Assembly: GCF_000152985.1 (NCBI RefSeq)
Contig: NZ_CH672395.1
Span: 3,755,823 to 3,819,822, forward strand
Source: Leeuwenhoekiella blandensis MED217
Lineage (GTDB): Bacteria; Bacteroidota; Bacteroidia; Flavobacteriales; Flavobacteriaceae
Direction of reading: 5' to 3'
Length of the DNA stretch: 64,000 nucleotides
The notes below the pieces were generated by a model that saw only the letters and a program-made list of their open reading frames with translations, ran no database searches and was not told where the DNA came from. Shown piece after piece: positions 1-9,443 of this stretch. Numbering within the stretch: position 1 is the stretch's first letter; every line of letters begins with the position of its first letter. The position numbers and the translations under genes were made by a program.

Positions 1-304
1 TGATTTGCACAACCATAATAAGTGCGATAGAGATAAACATCAAATTATCGTACTTACCACCGTGAGCAGAAGAAGCTTCTGGCAGATAGAATTTAGAATA
101 ATGCCAGAAACAATAGAACATTAAGAAGTAAAGGAACACCATAAACATAACCATCAATTTGGCATTGATACGGTTATCCTTTCCATTTGCAACGTCTGAA
201 GTTCCTTCTTCAGAACTTCCCTTAGACAGCGCATATATTTTACTCATTTGCCATATTGCTACAGCAAAAAGAATGATTACAATAAGTACTAAAAAGACGG
301 TCAT
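1..304 (-). CDS. coxB: Cytochrome c oxidase subunit II, N-terminal part (cut by window edge)
   Basis: The reading frame opens with ATG at 304 and runs off the left edge, giving about 101 residues. What is seen: an N-terminal hydrophobic helix (MTVFLVLIVIILFAVAIW), a polar stretch, and a second hydrophobic stretch after NAKLMVMFMVF that fits the second transmembrane hairpin helix of subunit II. The copper-binding cupredoxin domain would lie outside the window. It starts 26 bp downstream of actF, in the order actABCDEF-coxB known for Bacteroidota alternative complex III operons, where the complex passes electrons on to a caa3-type oxidase. The assignment leans on this context plus the N-terminus; the diagnostic copper ligands cannot be seen. 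Confidence 0.82.
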   Translation of the reverse strand, partial: MTVFLVLIVIILFAVAIWQMSKIYALSKGSSEEGTSDVANGKDNRINAKLMVMFMVFLYFLMFYCFWHYSKFYLPEASSAHGGKYDNLMFISIALIMVVQI

Positions 305-330
305 TTTTGTGTTTTTTCTGTTCGTTGATA

Positions 331-1689
331 TTAATAGTGAAAATGCTCGCTTTCTACTAAGAATGGATTATTCTTAGGTCTCAACGATACTTTAGCTAAT
401 CCTAAGCCTACCATTAAAATAAACAGGCCTAAGAAGAATAGTAACGCAGCGAATTCTGTGATTCCGAAAGACCAATGTGGTCCAACCGTAGATGGCATAA
501 CTAATAGGAAAATATCTATATAGTGTCCTACTAAAATGAAAACACCAGCGATCACAACAAACCAAGAAACGCGTTTGAAATCACTATTCATCAATATTAC
601 AATTGGGAATACAAAGTTGATGATAATCATTCCGAAGAAAATAGGATTATACTCTTGTATTCTCAAAATAAAATAAGTCACCTCTTCTGGAATGTTTGCA
701 TACCAGATCAACATAAATTGACCAAACCATAAGTACGTCCAGAATACACTGAAACCAAACATAAACTTAGCCAAGTCATGTAAGTGACTATCATTTACAA
801 ATTCTAATTTACCTATCGCTTTAAGTGAAACCGTTACTATTGCTATAACAGTTACTGCTGAAACGATCATACTAGCAAAGATGTACCAAGCAAAAAGGGT
901 ACTATACCAGTGTGGAGTCATCGACATAAACCAGTCCCAAGCCATTGTAGACTCGGTAACAATAAAGAATGCTAAGAAGTATACCGAATATTTGAATAAG
1001 TTCTTATATGGCTTATCTCCTTCGGCGGTATCCATTGCCAGAGAATTTTTTCTAGCAAAATGTCTGTATAAGTTCCACCCTATGATATAGATGATACCTC
1101 TGATCAACCAAAAAGGAAAGTTCAAATACACTGATTTTTCTTGAAGAATAGTATCCTCTGCTACTAACTCGTGATTTTGCCAAGGAAAAAAATGTTCTCC
1201 TGCAAAGATCACGATCAATAAAACGATCACAGATCCCGGAAGGAGATAGTTTGTAATCCCTTCCATCACTCTAAATAATACCGGAGACCATCCTGCTTGA
1301 GCTGCATTTTGAATTGCATAAAAAACAAGCGTTCCTAAAGCGATCATCATAAAGAAAAAGGCTGCTACGAAAACAGCAGACCAAGGTTTTGTCTGCATCT
1401 GATGCAATACGTGCTCCATATGCTCTCCTTCACCGTGCGCTTCGTGGCCCATATCCTTATCGTGTGCCATTGCCTTTTCAGAATACCCATGTTCCTGACG
1501 CGCCTCGTCAACAAAATTTGCTTCTTCGTGACTAGCTTCTTCACCATGATGCTCTTCATGAGAGGCAAGTACTTCACTTGCTTCTTCAACCGTAGCGGGT
1601 ACAGATAAAAATCCATAAACCACACCTACAAGTCCAAGAACCATACTAATTATGGCAAAAAGTCTTAATTTACTTGATAACGTGTACAT
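331..1689 (-). CDS. actF: Alternative complex III subunit ActF (quinol:cytochrome c oxidoreductase membrane subunit)
   Basis: A 452-residue polytopic inner-membrane protein of the ActF (NrfD-like without cofactors) family. One helix at about residues 9-30 is followed by a long His/Glu-rich soluble stretch (about 35-95, many HEEHH/HGEGEH-type clusters), then about nine further transmembrane helices from residue 105 on. In alternative complex III the subunit helps form the membrane part that oxidises menaquinol. It sits 23 bp after actE and 26 bp before coxB. The His-rich stretch is unusual in composition and could bind metal or simply be a flexible acidic loop; this is inference. Confidence 0.9.
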   Translation of the reverse strand: MYTLSSKLRLFAIISMVLGLVGVVYGFLSVPATVEEASEVLASHEEHHGEEASHEEANFVDEARQEHGYSEKAMAHDKDMGHEAHGEGEHMEHVLHQMQTKPWSAVFVAAFFFMMIALGTLVFYAIQNAAQAGWSPVLFRVMEGITNYLLPGSVIVLLIVIFAGEHFFPWQNHELVAEDTILQEKSVYLNFPFWLIRGIIYIIGWNLYRHFARKNSLAMDTAEGDKPYKNLFKYSVYFLAFFIVTESTMAWDWFMSMTPHWYSTLFAWYIFASMIVSAVTVIAIVTVSLKAIGKLEFVNDSHLHDLAKFMFGFSVFWTYLWFGQFMLIWYANIPEEVTYFILRIQEYNPIFFGMIIINFVFPIVILMNSDFKRVSWFVVIAGVFILVGHYIDIFLLVMPSTVGPHWSFGITEFAALLFFLGLFILMVGLGLAKVSLRPKNNPFLVESEHFHY

Positions 1690-1712
1690 AATTTTGAAAT
1701 ATCCTGCCTTTA

Positions 1713-2372
1713 TTATTCTTCAGTTTGCGCTTCAGTTTCCTCTTCGGTTGCAGTTGCTTCAGCACTTGCAACATCTTCAGAAGTAGCTTCCTCTTCAAAT
1801 GCTCTTTTAGGCTTTCCGTCAAGGGCATCTTTTAGATCGATCACATAATGGTTAATTAACCAAAGCTCACGCTCTGTTGTTTGAGATGCATAAGATCCCA
1901 TAGTGTTAAGACCATAATAGGTTACGTGATATACACTTCCTTCAGTAATCGCACGTCCCTGATCATTATAAGCAGGAACCCCTAATATTTTTTCGCGTTT
2001 AGCTAATGTACCTTTACCATCACCTTTGTCACCGTGACAAATAGCGCAATAAATAGTGTACAACGCTTTCCCTTCATTTAAGTTATCTTCTGTGTATGGC
2101 ACCGGGTTAGTCAAACTAGCTTTGGCCGCCTCATAACCTTCTGTGCTGTTCTCATAACCGTAAGGCATCCAACCACGCGAAACAGTTCCCTCTGCAGGCT
2201 GCATAGCTTCCATTCCGTTAGGGAAAACCTCATAATTACCATAGGTTTCATAACCTACATCTTCATACATGTTAGGCATGTATTGGTAATTGGGATGATC
2301 TTTATCCTGACAAGAGGCCATAAAAACCAACATCATTATCAATGAGCCTAATATTTGAATATTATTTTTCAT
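1713..2372 (-). CDS. actE: Alternative complex III subunit ActE, monoheme cytochrome c lipoprotein
   Basis: A 219-residue exported c-type cytochrome. The N-terminal hydrophobic segment ends in a lipobox (MASC, Cys21), so the protein should be lipid-anchored on the periplasmic side. The single heme site is CAICH at residues 109-113, and GLNTMGSYA (Met158) supplies a plausible axial methionine. The last 35 residues are Glu/Ala/Thr-rich and low in complexity. In the complex ActE takes electrons from ActA/ActB iron-sulphur and heme centres towards the terminal oxidase. It lies 3 bp after actD and 23 bp before actF. Confidence 0.92.
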   Translation of the reverse strand: MKNNIQILGSLIMMLVFMASCQDKDHPNYQYMPNMYEDVGYETYGNYEVFPNGMEAMQPAEGTVSRGWMPYGYENSTEGYEAAKASLTNPVPYTEDNLNEGKALYTIYCAICHGDKGDGKGTLAKREKILGVPAYNDQGRAITEGSVYHVTYYGLNTMGSYASQTTERELWLINHYVIDLKDALDGKPKRAFEEEATSEDVASAEATATEEETEAQTEE

Positions 2373-2375
2373 TTG

Positions 2376-2915
2376 TTAAGCGTGTTCTTCGTTATGAATT
2401 AGACTTATCTCTGTAGCTCCTGTATCATAAAGAAACTTAGAAAGTTCATCAAGATCGTGGTTTGCAGCATCAACTTCGATCAAAAAGTGATCATCTGTTG
2501 TACGCACATCAGGATTCTCAGCTTTTTTGAAAGGCCATATTTTACTTCTCATATAAAAAGTAATTACCATAAGGTGAGCCGCAAAGAATACTGTTAATTC
2601 AAACATAATTGGCACAAACGCCGGCATATTCTGCAAATAAGAGAAGCTTGGCTTACCACCAATGTTTCTTGGCCAATCTTCAATCATTATAAAATTCATC
2701 ATAAGAGTAGCCACACTGAGTCCTATAAGTCCGTAGATAAAAGAACAAATAGCGATACGAGTGTATGGTAATCCCATAGCCTTATCCAAGCCGTGAACCG
2801 GAAATGGCGTATATACCTCAATAATTCGATAATGTTTAGAACGCAGCTCTTTTACTGCCTTCATAAGAATATCATCATCATTGTAAAGCACGTGTAAAAC
2901 GTTTCCTGATGCCAT
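2376..2915 (-). CDS. actD: Alternative complex III subunit ActD (DUF3341)
   Basis: A 179-residue protein with a soluble N-terminal part carrying the family hallmark VYTPFPVHGLDKAMGL (residues about 35-50), two transmembrane helices (about 56-78 and 100-122), and a soluble C-terminal ferredoxin-like part ending in a GATEISLI segment. ActD is a cofactor-free membrane subunit of alternative complex III. Gaps of 2 bp to actC upstream and 3 bp to actE downstream imply translational coupling. Confidence 0.92.
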   Translation of the reverse strand: MASGNVLHVLYNDDDILMKAVKELRSKHYRIIEVYTPFPVHGLDKAMGLPYTRIAICSFIYGLIGLSVATLMMNFIMIEDWPRNIGGKPSFSYLQNMPAFVPIMFELTVFFAAHLMVITFYMRSKIWPFKKAENPDVRTTDDHFLIEVDAANHDLDELSKFLYDTGATEISLIHNEEHA

Positions 2916-2917
2916 AA

Positions 2918-4708
2918 TTATTGTTTAAGATTTTGTGCCTGACCTGCCCAATCATCACGCTCTGCTCTACCAGGAAACGCATCGATAATTTCGTCTAAAA
3001 GGTCATATTCTGTTTTTGTCATTTTACTCACCTGATCGTAGGTATAAATCCCTAACTGATGTAGCTTTTGCTCTAGCACCGGACCAACACCACTAATCTT
3101 TTTCAAGTCATCAGCAGTTTGCGTCGCAGGATCATACTTTCCTATTTTAGCAAGCATTAAGTCGATTTCTGCTTTCTTAGTTTCGGTATCTACCAAAGCG
3201 TCAGCATTAACTGTTGATTGGTGATAGGTAGCATCTGCATTTGAAGCTGAAGCTAAACTTTCAGGTCTTGCTGCATAGTTAGAAGTACGCTCATCTGTTG
3301 CCGTACCCGCTAGATCTTCACCAGATTCTCTAATACGCTTGTATCGTTCTCCTGAAGATTTAAGAATACTCTTCACCTCTGCTTGTGCAATTACCGGGAA
3401 GGTACGTGCATACAATAAGAACAGTACAAAGAAGAATCCTATTGTCCCTACAAAAACTCCGATATCAACAAAGGTAGGTGAGAACATCGTCCAAGTAGAA
3501 GCCAGACGGTCTTTACTCAAACAGATCACAATAATGTCAAAACGCTCAAACCACATACCAATGTTAATCACAAGAGCAACTATAAATGTCCAAAGAATAT
3601 TTCTTCTCCATTTCTTCACCCAAAGTGTAAGTGGCACGATAAGGTTACAAATAATCAGTGCCCAAAATGCCCACCAGTATGGTCCGGTAGCAGCACCAAA
3701 CGACAAGTATGTATAGTTTTCGTAAGGTACACCTGAGTACCATCCGATAAAGTATTCTGTTAAATAAGCTACTGTTACAATACCACCAGTAAGCAAGATT
3801 ACCTTATTCATAAATTCAATATGAACAATGGTAATGTAGTTTTCAAGATTCACAACCTTACGCATTACTAACAGAAGCGTTTGTACCATAGCAAATCCAG
3901 AGAAAATCGCTCCTGCTACGAAATAAGGAGGGAAGATGGTACTATGCCATCCCGGTACAACCGAAGTAGCAAAGTCAAAAGATACGATTGTGTGTACCGA
4001 AAGTACCAAAGGAGTCGCAAGACCTGCAAGAACAAGAGAAACCTCTTCAAAACGCTGCCAGTCTTTTGCACGACCACTCCAACCAAAACTCAAGATACCG
4101 TATATCTTTTGCTGAAAAGGACTCTTAGTACGGTCACGAATCATCGCAAAATCAGGTAGCAGTCCAGTCCACCAGAATACTAATGAAACTGATAAATATG
4201 TTGAAATCGCGAATACATCCCAAAGAAGTGGTGAGTTAAAGTTAACCCATAAAGACCCAAACTGGTTTGGAATTGGCACAACCCAATAGGCTAACCAAGG
4301 ACGACCCATGTGAATGATAGGGAACAAACCTGCCTGCACAACAGCGAAGATCGTCATCGCCTCTGCAGAACGGTTAATCGCCATACGCCATTTTTGACGG
4401 AATAATAATAATACAGCAGAAATAAGTGTACCGGCGTGACCAATACCTACCCACCATACAAAGTTTGTAATATCCCAAGCCCAACCAATGGTTTTGTTAA
4501 GACCCCAAACTCCAATACCTGTAGACACTGTATATACAATACAGCCAAGACCCCACAAGAACGCAATAAGCGCGATAGAAAAACAAATCCACCAAGACTT
4601 ATTGGCTTTACCAAGAATAGGAGCACCTACATCTACACTGATGTCGTGATAAGATTTCTCTCCAAGAATCAAAGGCTCTCTTATGGGTGCTTCGTAATGT
4701 GACGACAT
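2918..4708 (-). CDS. actC: Alternative complex III subunit ActC (NrfD/PsrC-like quinol-binding subunit) with a C-terminal helix-hairpin-helix-like tail
   Basis: A 596-residue protein. Residues 1-460 are a polytopic NrfD/PsrC domain with about ten helices and the expected early motif GWAWDITNFVWWVGIGHAG, the region that builds the quinol site. Beyond the last helix there is a polar linker (about 465-524), then a compact domain at about 525-596 with DLKKISGVGPVLEQKLHQLG, the signature of a helix-hairpin-helix/DUF4332-type fold with a second helical repeat behind it. Such tails are normally seen on DNA-binding or ribosome-related proteins, so its attachment here is odd. The gene sits between actB (31 bp) and actD (2 bp). 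Function as the quinol-oxidising subunit is well supported; the role of the tail is unknown. Confidence 0.92.
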   Translation of the reverse strand: MSSHYEAPIREPLILGEKSYHDISVDVGAPILGKANKSWWICFSIALIAFLWGLGCIVYTVSTGIGVWGLNKTIGWAWDITNFVWWVGIGHAGTLISAVLLLFRQKWRMAINRSAEAMTIFAVVQAGLFPIIHMGRPWLAYWVVPIPNQFGSLWVNFNSPLLWDVFAISTYLSVSLVFWWTGLLPDFAMIRDRTKSPFQQKIYGILSFGWSGRAKDWQRFEEVSLVLAGLATPLVLSVHTIVSFDFATSVVPGWHSTIFPPYFVAGAIFSGFAMVQTLLLVMRKVVNLENYITIVHIEFMNKVILLTGGIVTVAYLTEYFIGWYSGVPYENYTYLSFGAATGPYWWAFWALIICNLIVPLTLWVKKWRRNILWTFIVALVINIGMWFERFDIIVICLSKDRLASTWTMFSPTFVDIGVFVGTIGFFFVLFLLYARTFPVIAQAEVKSILKSSGERYKRIRESGEDLAGTATDERTSNYAARPESLASASNADATYHQSTVNADALVDTETKKAEIDLMLAKIGKYDPATQTADDLKKISGVGPVLEQKLHQLGIYTYDQVSKMTKTEYDLLDEIIDAFPGRAERDDWAGQAQNLKQ

Positions 4709-4739
4709 ATTAATATATTGATATTTATTTTATACTAAA

Positions 4740-7700
4740 TTAAGCTTCTGCAGTATTCTTAACTTTTACCTGATAGAATACATTAGGCTTCACACCAATA
4801 TCTTCAAGTAAATAATACTTACGTTTATCATTTTTCAATTCTACGATCTCAGAATCTGGCATATTCACATCACCAAACTTGATAGCGCCGTTATCACAAG
4901 CATTACTACAAGCGGTTGCAAACTCACCATCCTCTACTGCTCTACCTTCACGTTTCGCATCAAGAATTGTTTTTTGTGTCATCTGAATACAGAAAGAACA
5001 TTTCTCCATAACCCCGCGAGAACGTACTGTAACGTCAGGATTAAGCACCATACGACCAAGATCATTGTTCATGTTGTAATCAAACTCATCGTTTTCTGCA
5101 TATAGGAACCAGTTGAAACGACGCACTTTGTATGGACAGTTGTTAGCACAGTAACGTGTACCTACACAACGGTTATAAGTCATCTGGTTTTGACCTTGTC
5201 TACCGTGACCAATCGCAGCTACAGGACATACAGTCTCACAAGGAGCGTGATTACAGTGCTGACACATCACAGGCTGGAATGCAACTTCAGGATTGTCATA
5301 AGACTGCTTTTCTACCACTGAGTAACTGTCAAAAGCAGGAAGCTCCTCAAGAGTTTTAGTTTCCTCTTCAAATGTATCTACAGAAGAATAGTAACGGTCA
5401 ATACGCAACCAATGCATATCTCTGAAGTTTCTAACTTCTTGCTTACCTACTACAGGAACATTGTTCTCAGAGTGACAGGCGATAACACACGCACCACAAC
5501 CGGTACACGCATTAAGGTCGATAGAAAGGTTAAAATGCGGCCCCATGGTATCGTCAAAAGATTCCCAGATATCTGCATTCTTATCTCTTACGGAAATTTC
5601 AGAGTGGTTATAATCAACCTCTCCTACGGGGTTCCAAGCGTGAACGTCTTTAGTATTAAAAATCTCTAAAGTGGTCTCCCGTATAATATCATCCGCACGC
5701 CCAGCCATCGTGTTCTGCATTTGAACACAAGCAAATTCGTGCACACCACCTACTTTTTCAATCTGAACAGATTGTGTGGCGCTAAAATCTTTATATAATG
5801 GGTAAGCATTAACACCTACCTGCATTTCTTCTTGAACAGCAGCTTTTTTACCATAACCTAAAGCTAAACCTACTGATCCCGGAGCTTGACCTGGTTGCAC
5901 ATAAACAGGAACATTCTCGATAGTTTTTCCATCAAGAGTGATGTTTACATAATTACCGTTTAAAGCTCCTTTAGAAGTAATTTCATTTTCAATCCCTAAC
6001 TTGTCTGCATCTACTTTAGACATAGTCAGGTAGTTATCCCAAGAAGTTCTTGTGATCGGATCTGGAAACTCCTGCAACCAAGGATTGTTAGCCTGCTCTC
6101 CATTTCCTATACCAGTACTTGAATACAAAGTCAACTCATAACCAGATGTTGAAGCTTCTTCTTGAGCTAGAGCAGCAACAGCGCTCAAAAGCGTGATCGC
6201 ACCGTTTGAAGTAGCACTTGACATTTCAGCAGTTTCTTCAGCTGCAGGAATAGAACCGGCAACAAAACCATCGTGCAATGCCTGATTCCAGCTTGTTGAA
6301 GCGTTACTCCAATTATTTTTTAGATACTCATAATACGTAACCTCTTGATCTGTCCAGGCTAATAGCGAATCCTGAAATTGTCTTGTATTGAATAAAGGAC
6401 GAATTGTAGGCTGCGTTAAGCAAATCTGCCCTTTCTTGATTTCAACATCACCCCAAGATTCAAGATAGTGAGGAGCTGGAGCCAAATAATTACAAAGAAG
6501 TCCGGTCTCATCTTCTTTCATATTGAAAGAAACCTTAACATCAACATTCTCTAATCCGGCAACAAACTCTTCAGCATTAGGCAAACTATAAGCAGGATTC
6601 ACACCCGCAACAAGTAGCGCACCTACCGCACCAGAACTCATATCAGCAACCAATTGCTGAACTTCTTCAGCATTACCTTGACGTGTCATCTTAGGCGCCT
6701 GAACATCAATTATTGTACTACCTAAAGTTTCATTAATTGACAAAGCCACCATTTGCGCGTTTGCATCCTGAACACCAGTCACAAACACACCTTTACTTCC
6801 AGCTTTACGCAGTTGAGCTGCAGCACTCTTTACCGCTTCATCTAACTCTGCAGGTAATCCTGTATTAGCACTTCCTCCAGAAACAATTGATTGAATAGCC
6901 GCAACCACTTTTTTCTGTTGAGACGGAGTCATCGGCACACGCTTATCAGCATTTGCACCAGATAAAGTCATATTCGCCTCAAACTGTACGTGACGTGACA
7001 TTTTTCCATTTTTAGGAACACGGCTCTTAGCATAGGTTGGACCGAAACCACCACCTTGCCAATCACCTAAAATATCAGCACCTACTGAAATTATAACTTC
7101 AGCTTCAGAGAAATCATAATCAGCCAATGCACGCTCACCATATTTGCTTTCAAAAGCATCCAAAGCCGCCTGCTCTCCTATCGCATCGTAAGTAACATGC
7201 TTTACATTAGGATACGCTGCACTAAACTCTGAAATCAACTTTGAAGTTGAAGGAGAGGCAAAAGTTTGCGTTAATAACACAATACTTTTTCCTCCTAAAT
7301 TTTTTAATTTATCACCTAACTGACTATCTAACTCTGACCAAGAAGCATCTGCTCCATCAATCTTAGGACCTTGCAACCGCTTAGTATCATACATAGACAA
7401 CACAGAAGCATGAACCCTTGCATTATTACCTCCTAAAGAAGCAGCCAGTTTGTTATTTTCAATTTTAATAGGTCTTCCTTCGCGCGTTTTAACCAAAACA
7501 CTAGCAAAGTCAAAACCATCTGCCATGGTTGTAGCGTAGTAGTCTGCCTTTCCTGCGGTAATGCGCTCTGGAGCCACTACGTAAGGAATGGACTTGTTTA
7601 CAGGCCCTTCACAAGCCGCAAGTGTTGCAGCCGCAGTAGAAAAACCTACATACTTTAAGAAATCACGACGCGTAGTTGACGAAGCATCTAACGAATCTTT

Positions 7701-7823
7701 GTCCCCAAGAAACTCATCCATAGGAATTTCTTGCGCAAATTCATTCTGTTTAAGCGCCTCAACAATAGAGCTATTCTCATTTAGCTCCTCAACACTTTTC
7801 CAGTATTTCTTGTTTGATGACAT
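4740..7823 (-). CDS. actB: Alternative complex III subunit ActB (molybdopterin-oxidoreductase-like domain fused to a four-cluster ferredoxin domain)
   Basis: A 1027-residue fusion. An extended N-terminus of about 50 residues precedes a Tat-type motif TTRRDFLKYVGF and a hydrophobic stretch ending in Cys71. Residues about 80-720 form the molybdopterin-oxidoreductase-like part, which in this family has lost its cofactor. The C-terminal part (about 770-975) carries the iron-sulphur motifs CTGCGACVIAC, CQHCNHAPCETVCP, CVGTRYCANNCP and CSFC...CSNAC, enough for four clusters. The extended N-terminus before the twin arginine is typical of the family. ActB passes electrons from quinol towards the hemes of ActA/ActE. 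Confidence 0.95.
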   Translation of the reverse strand: MSSNKKYWKSVEELNENSSIVEALKQNEFAQEIPMDEFLGDKDSLDASSTTRRDFLKYVGFSTAAATLAACEGPVNKSIPYVVAPERITAGKADYYATTMADGFDFASVLVKTREGRPIKIENNKLAASLGGNNARVHASVLSMYDTKRLQGPKIDGADASWSELDSQLGDKLKNLGGKSIVLLTQTFASPSTSKLISEFSAAYPNVKHVTYDAIGEQAALDAFESKYGERALADYDFSEAEVIISVGADILGDWQGGGFGPTYAKSRVPKNGKMSRHVQFEANMTLSGANADKRVPMTPSQQKKVVAAIQSIVSGGSANTGLPAELDEAVKSAAAQLRKAGSKGVFVTGVQDANAQMVALSINETLGSTIIDVQAPKMTRQGNAEEVQQLVADMSSGAVGALLVAGVNPAYSLPNAEEFVAGLENVDVKVSFNMKEDETGLLCNYLAPAPHYLESWGDVEIKKGQICLTQPTIRPLFNTRQFQDSLLAWTDQEVTYYEYLKNNWSNASTSWNQALHDGFVAGSIPAAEETAEMSSATSNGAITLLSAVAALAQEEASTSGYELTLYSSTGIGNGEQANNPWLQEFPDPITRTSWDNYLTMSKVDADKLGIENEITSKGALNGNYVNITLDGKTIENVPVYVQPGQAPGSVGLALGYGKKAAVQEEMQVGVNAYPLYKDFSATQSVQIEKVGGVHEFACVQMQNTMAGRADDIIRETTLEIFNTKDVHAWNPVGEVDYNHSEISVRDKNADIWESFDDTMGPHFNLSIDLNACTGCGACVIACHSENNVPVVGKQEVRNFRDMHWLRIDRYYSSVDTFEEETKTLEELPAFDSYSVVEKQSYDNPEVAFQPVMCQHCNHAPCETVCPVAAIGHGRQGQNQMTYNRCVGTRYCANNCPYKVRRFNWFLYAENDEFDYNMNNDLGRMVLNPDVTVRSRGVMEKCSFCIQMTQKTILDAKREGRAVEDGEFATACSNACDNGAIKFGDVNMPDSEIVELKNDKRKYYLLEDIGVKPNVFYQVKVKNTAEA

Positions 7824-7880
7824 AAAATCTATTGTTATTTATTTTGAAACGCGAGTTAGACTACACGCAATCTTAACTTA

Positions 7881-9224
7881 TTAATAATGGCATTTACCAC
7901 ACTCAAGACCTCCCATTTGTGCCGCAGTCAACTGCTCTACACCATACTTCTTAGAAAGCTCTTCGTGAATTTTTTCGTAATACGGATTTCCATCCATCTT
8001 CACATTAGTCTCACGGTGACAGTTAATACACCAACCCATAGTTAATGGTGCATTTTGATACATAATCTCCATCTCCTCCACAGGACCGTGACAAGTTTGA
8101 CACTGCACCCCGGCAACACTTACGTGCTGTGAGTGATTAAAGTAAGCAAAATCTGGTAGATTATGAATACGCACCCATTCTACAGCCTGAGTCTCCCCGG
8201 TATATGATTGAGTCGCAGGATCCCATCCAGTAGCTTTATATAACTTCTGAATTTCTTTATCGTAAAATTCTTTTGAATAATCCTCAGTAACTGAACTGAA
8301 TTCTGAAGTCGCATCAGCAACTTCACTAATACTTTTGTGACAGTTCATACACACATTCAAAGAAGGAATTCCTGAAGTTTTACTCGTACGTGCTGAAGAG
8401 TGACAATATTTACATTCGATCTGGTTATCACCTGCGTGAATTCTATGCGAATAATGAATTGGTTGAATTGGTTGATAGCCTTGATCAACACCCACCTGCA
8501 TCATCCAACCGTAAGCGAAGTAAGCACCACCTAAAAGCAATACAATCACAGAAACAAGAACCAAGAATTGATTTTCAACAAAAGCCTTCCAAATTGGCTT
8601 GCGCGATTCTTTAACAGGCAACGCGACACCTTGTGCAACTGCAAATTTTCTAAGTGTATTATTCACAAGAAGCAATACCGCAACAAGCATCACAAGCACT
8701 ACAGCCAAAATAGCTAAGATCACAGTGCTCGAAACACCACCTCCACTCTGACCGGCGCCACCACCAGCATTTGCCGGCGCTACAGGCTCTGGCTTTGGAG
8801 TTTCGGTATACGCTAAAATATCATCAATATCCGCATTACTTAGTTGCGGAAAAAGATTCATTGCAGTTTGGTTATACTCCTCATAAATCGCAATTGCTTC
8901 AGGATCCCCTGAATCAATTAGCGCACGGTTATTTTTAATCCACTGATACAACCACTCTCTGTCACGACGCTCAGTTACATTATACAATGCAGGCCCAGTC
9001 GCACGATTATACAACTTGTGACAAGCAGCACAGTTTGCATTAAATAATGCCTTACCGGCAGCAGCATCACCACCCTGAACAGCAGGAGTAGTTTCTGATT
9101 GCGCAGCACCTTCTGCAGCCGCATCAGCATCCTGAGCAAATACAATTGAAGAAAATGAAAGCAATAATGCTAAAGTGATTATAGAAAATCGAGAAGCTGA
9201 ATTAAGGTAGTTACCCTGTTTCAT
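7881..9224 (-). CDS. actA: Alternative complex III subunit ActA, multiheme cytochrome c (six CxxCH sites)
   Basis: A 447-residue exported cytochrome. The signal peptide ends near FAQ (residue 31). A monoheme cytochrome c domain follows, with CAACH at 65-69. After a Gly/Pro linker come two hydrophobic helices (about 165-190 and 215-240), then a pentaheme c3-like domain with CKYCH, CMNCH, CQTCH, CINCH and a final CGKCH two residues from the C-terminus. ActA is usually described as pentaheme; here an extra monoheme domain and an additional helix are joined at the N-terminus. First gene of the operon, 57 bp before actB. Confidence 0.93.
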   Translation of the reverse strand: MKQGNYLNSASRFSIITLALLLSFSSIVFAQDADAAAEGAAQSETTPAVQGGDAAAGKALFNANCAACHKLYNRATGPALYNVTERRDREWLYQWIKNNRALIDSGDPEAIAIYEEYNQTAMNLFPQLSNADIDDILAYTETPKPEPVAPANAGGGAGQSGGGVSSTVILAILAVVLVMLVAVLLLVNNTLRKFAVAQGVALPVKESRKPIWKAFVENQFLVLVSVIVLLLGGAYFAYGWMMQVGVDQGYQPIQPIHYSHRIHAGDNQIECKYCHSSARTSKTSGIPSLNVCMNCHKSISEVADATSEFSSVTEDYSKEFYDKEIQKLYKATGWDPATQSYTGETQAVEWVRIHNLPDFAYFNHSQHVSVAGVQCQTCHGPVEEMEIMYQNAPLTMGWCINCHRETNVKMDGNPYYEKIHEELSKKYGVEQLTAAQMGGLECGKCHY

Positions 9225-9312
9225 AGTATGATAGAATTGTCATAATAATGCGGCACCAAATCTAGCTATTTAAGCATTAACCACCTAAACAAAATGCCGA
9301 CAAATTTGATGG

Positions 9313-9320
9313 CAAAAGTA
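9313..9320 (-). promoter_or_regulatory. Candidate -7 element for the actA operon
   Basis: On the minus strand this reads TACTTTTG, an exact match to the Bacteroidota -7 consensus TAnnTTTG, about 90 bp upstream of the actA start. No clear TTTG -33 box is present at the right distance, so the assignment is tentative. Confidence 0.45.
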
Positions 9321-9418
9321 AGACTTAGAAGTGGATTTTTGAAGTGTTACTAAAGCGTTAAAAGGTAATTTATACCTGTTCTAAATAATAATTCCCGTGC
9401 ATTTTGAGTTATTACAAT

Positions 9419-9426
9419 TACTTTTG
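9419..9426 (+). promoter_or_regulatory. Candidate -7 element for the SPOR-domain gene
   Basis: TACTTTTG matches TAnnTTTG and lies 17 bp before the ATG at 9444, so the transcript leader would be only about 10-12 nt. A TTTG occurs upstream at 9403-9406 but is too close to be a standard -33 box. Confidence 0.4.
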
Positions 9427-9443
9427 CTTAAACAATTTTTCTT

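Noticed and set aside
3339-3716. 125-codon open frame opposite actC
   Set aside because: Shadow of the ActC membrane domain; basic, low-complexity product without start signals.
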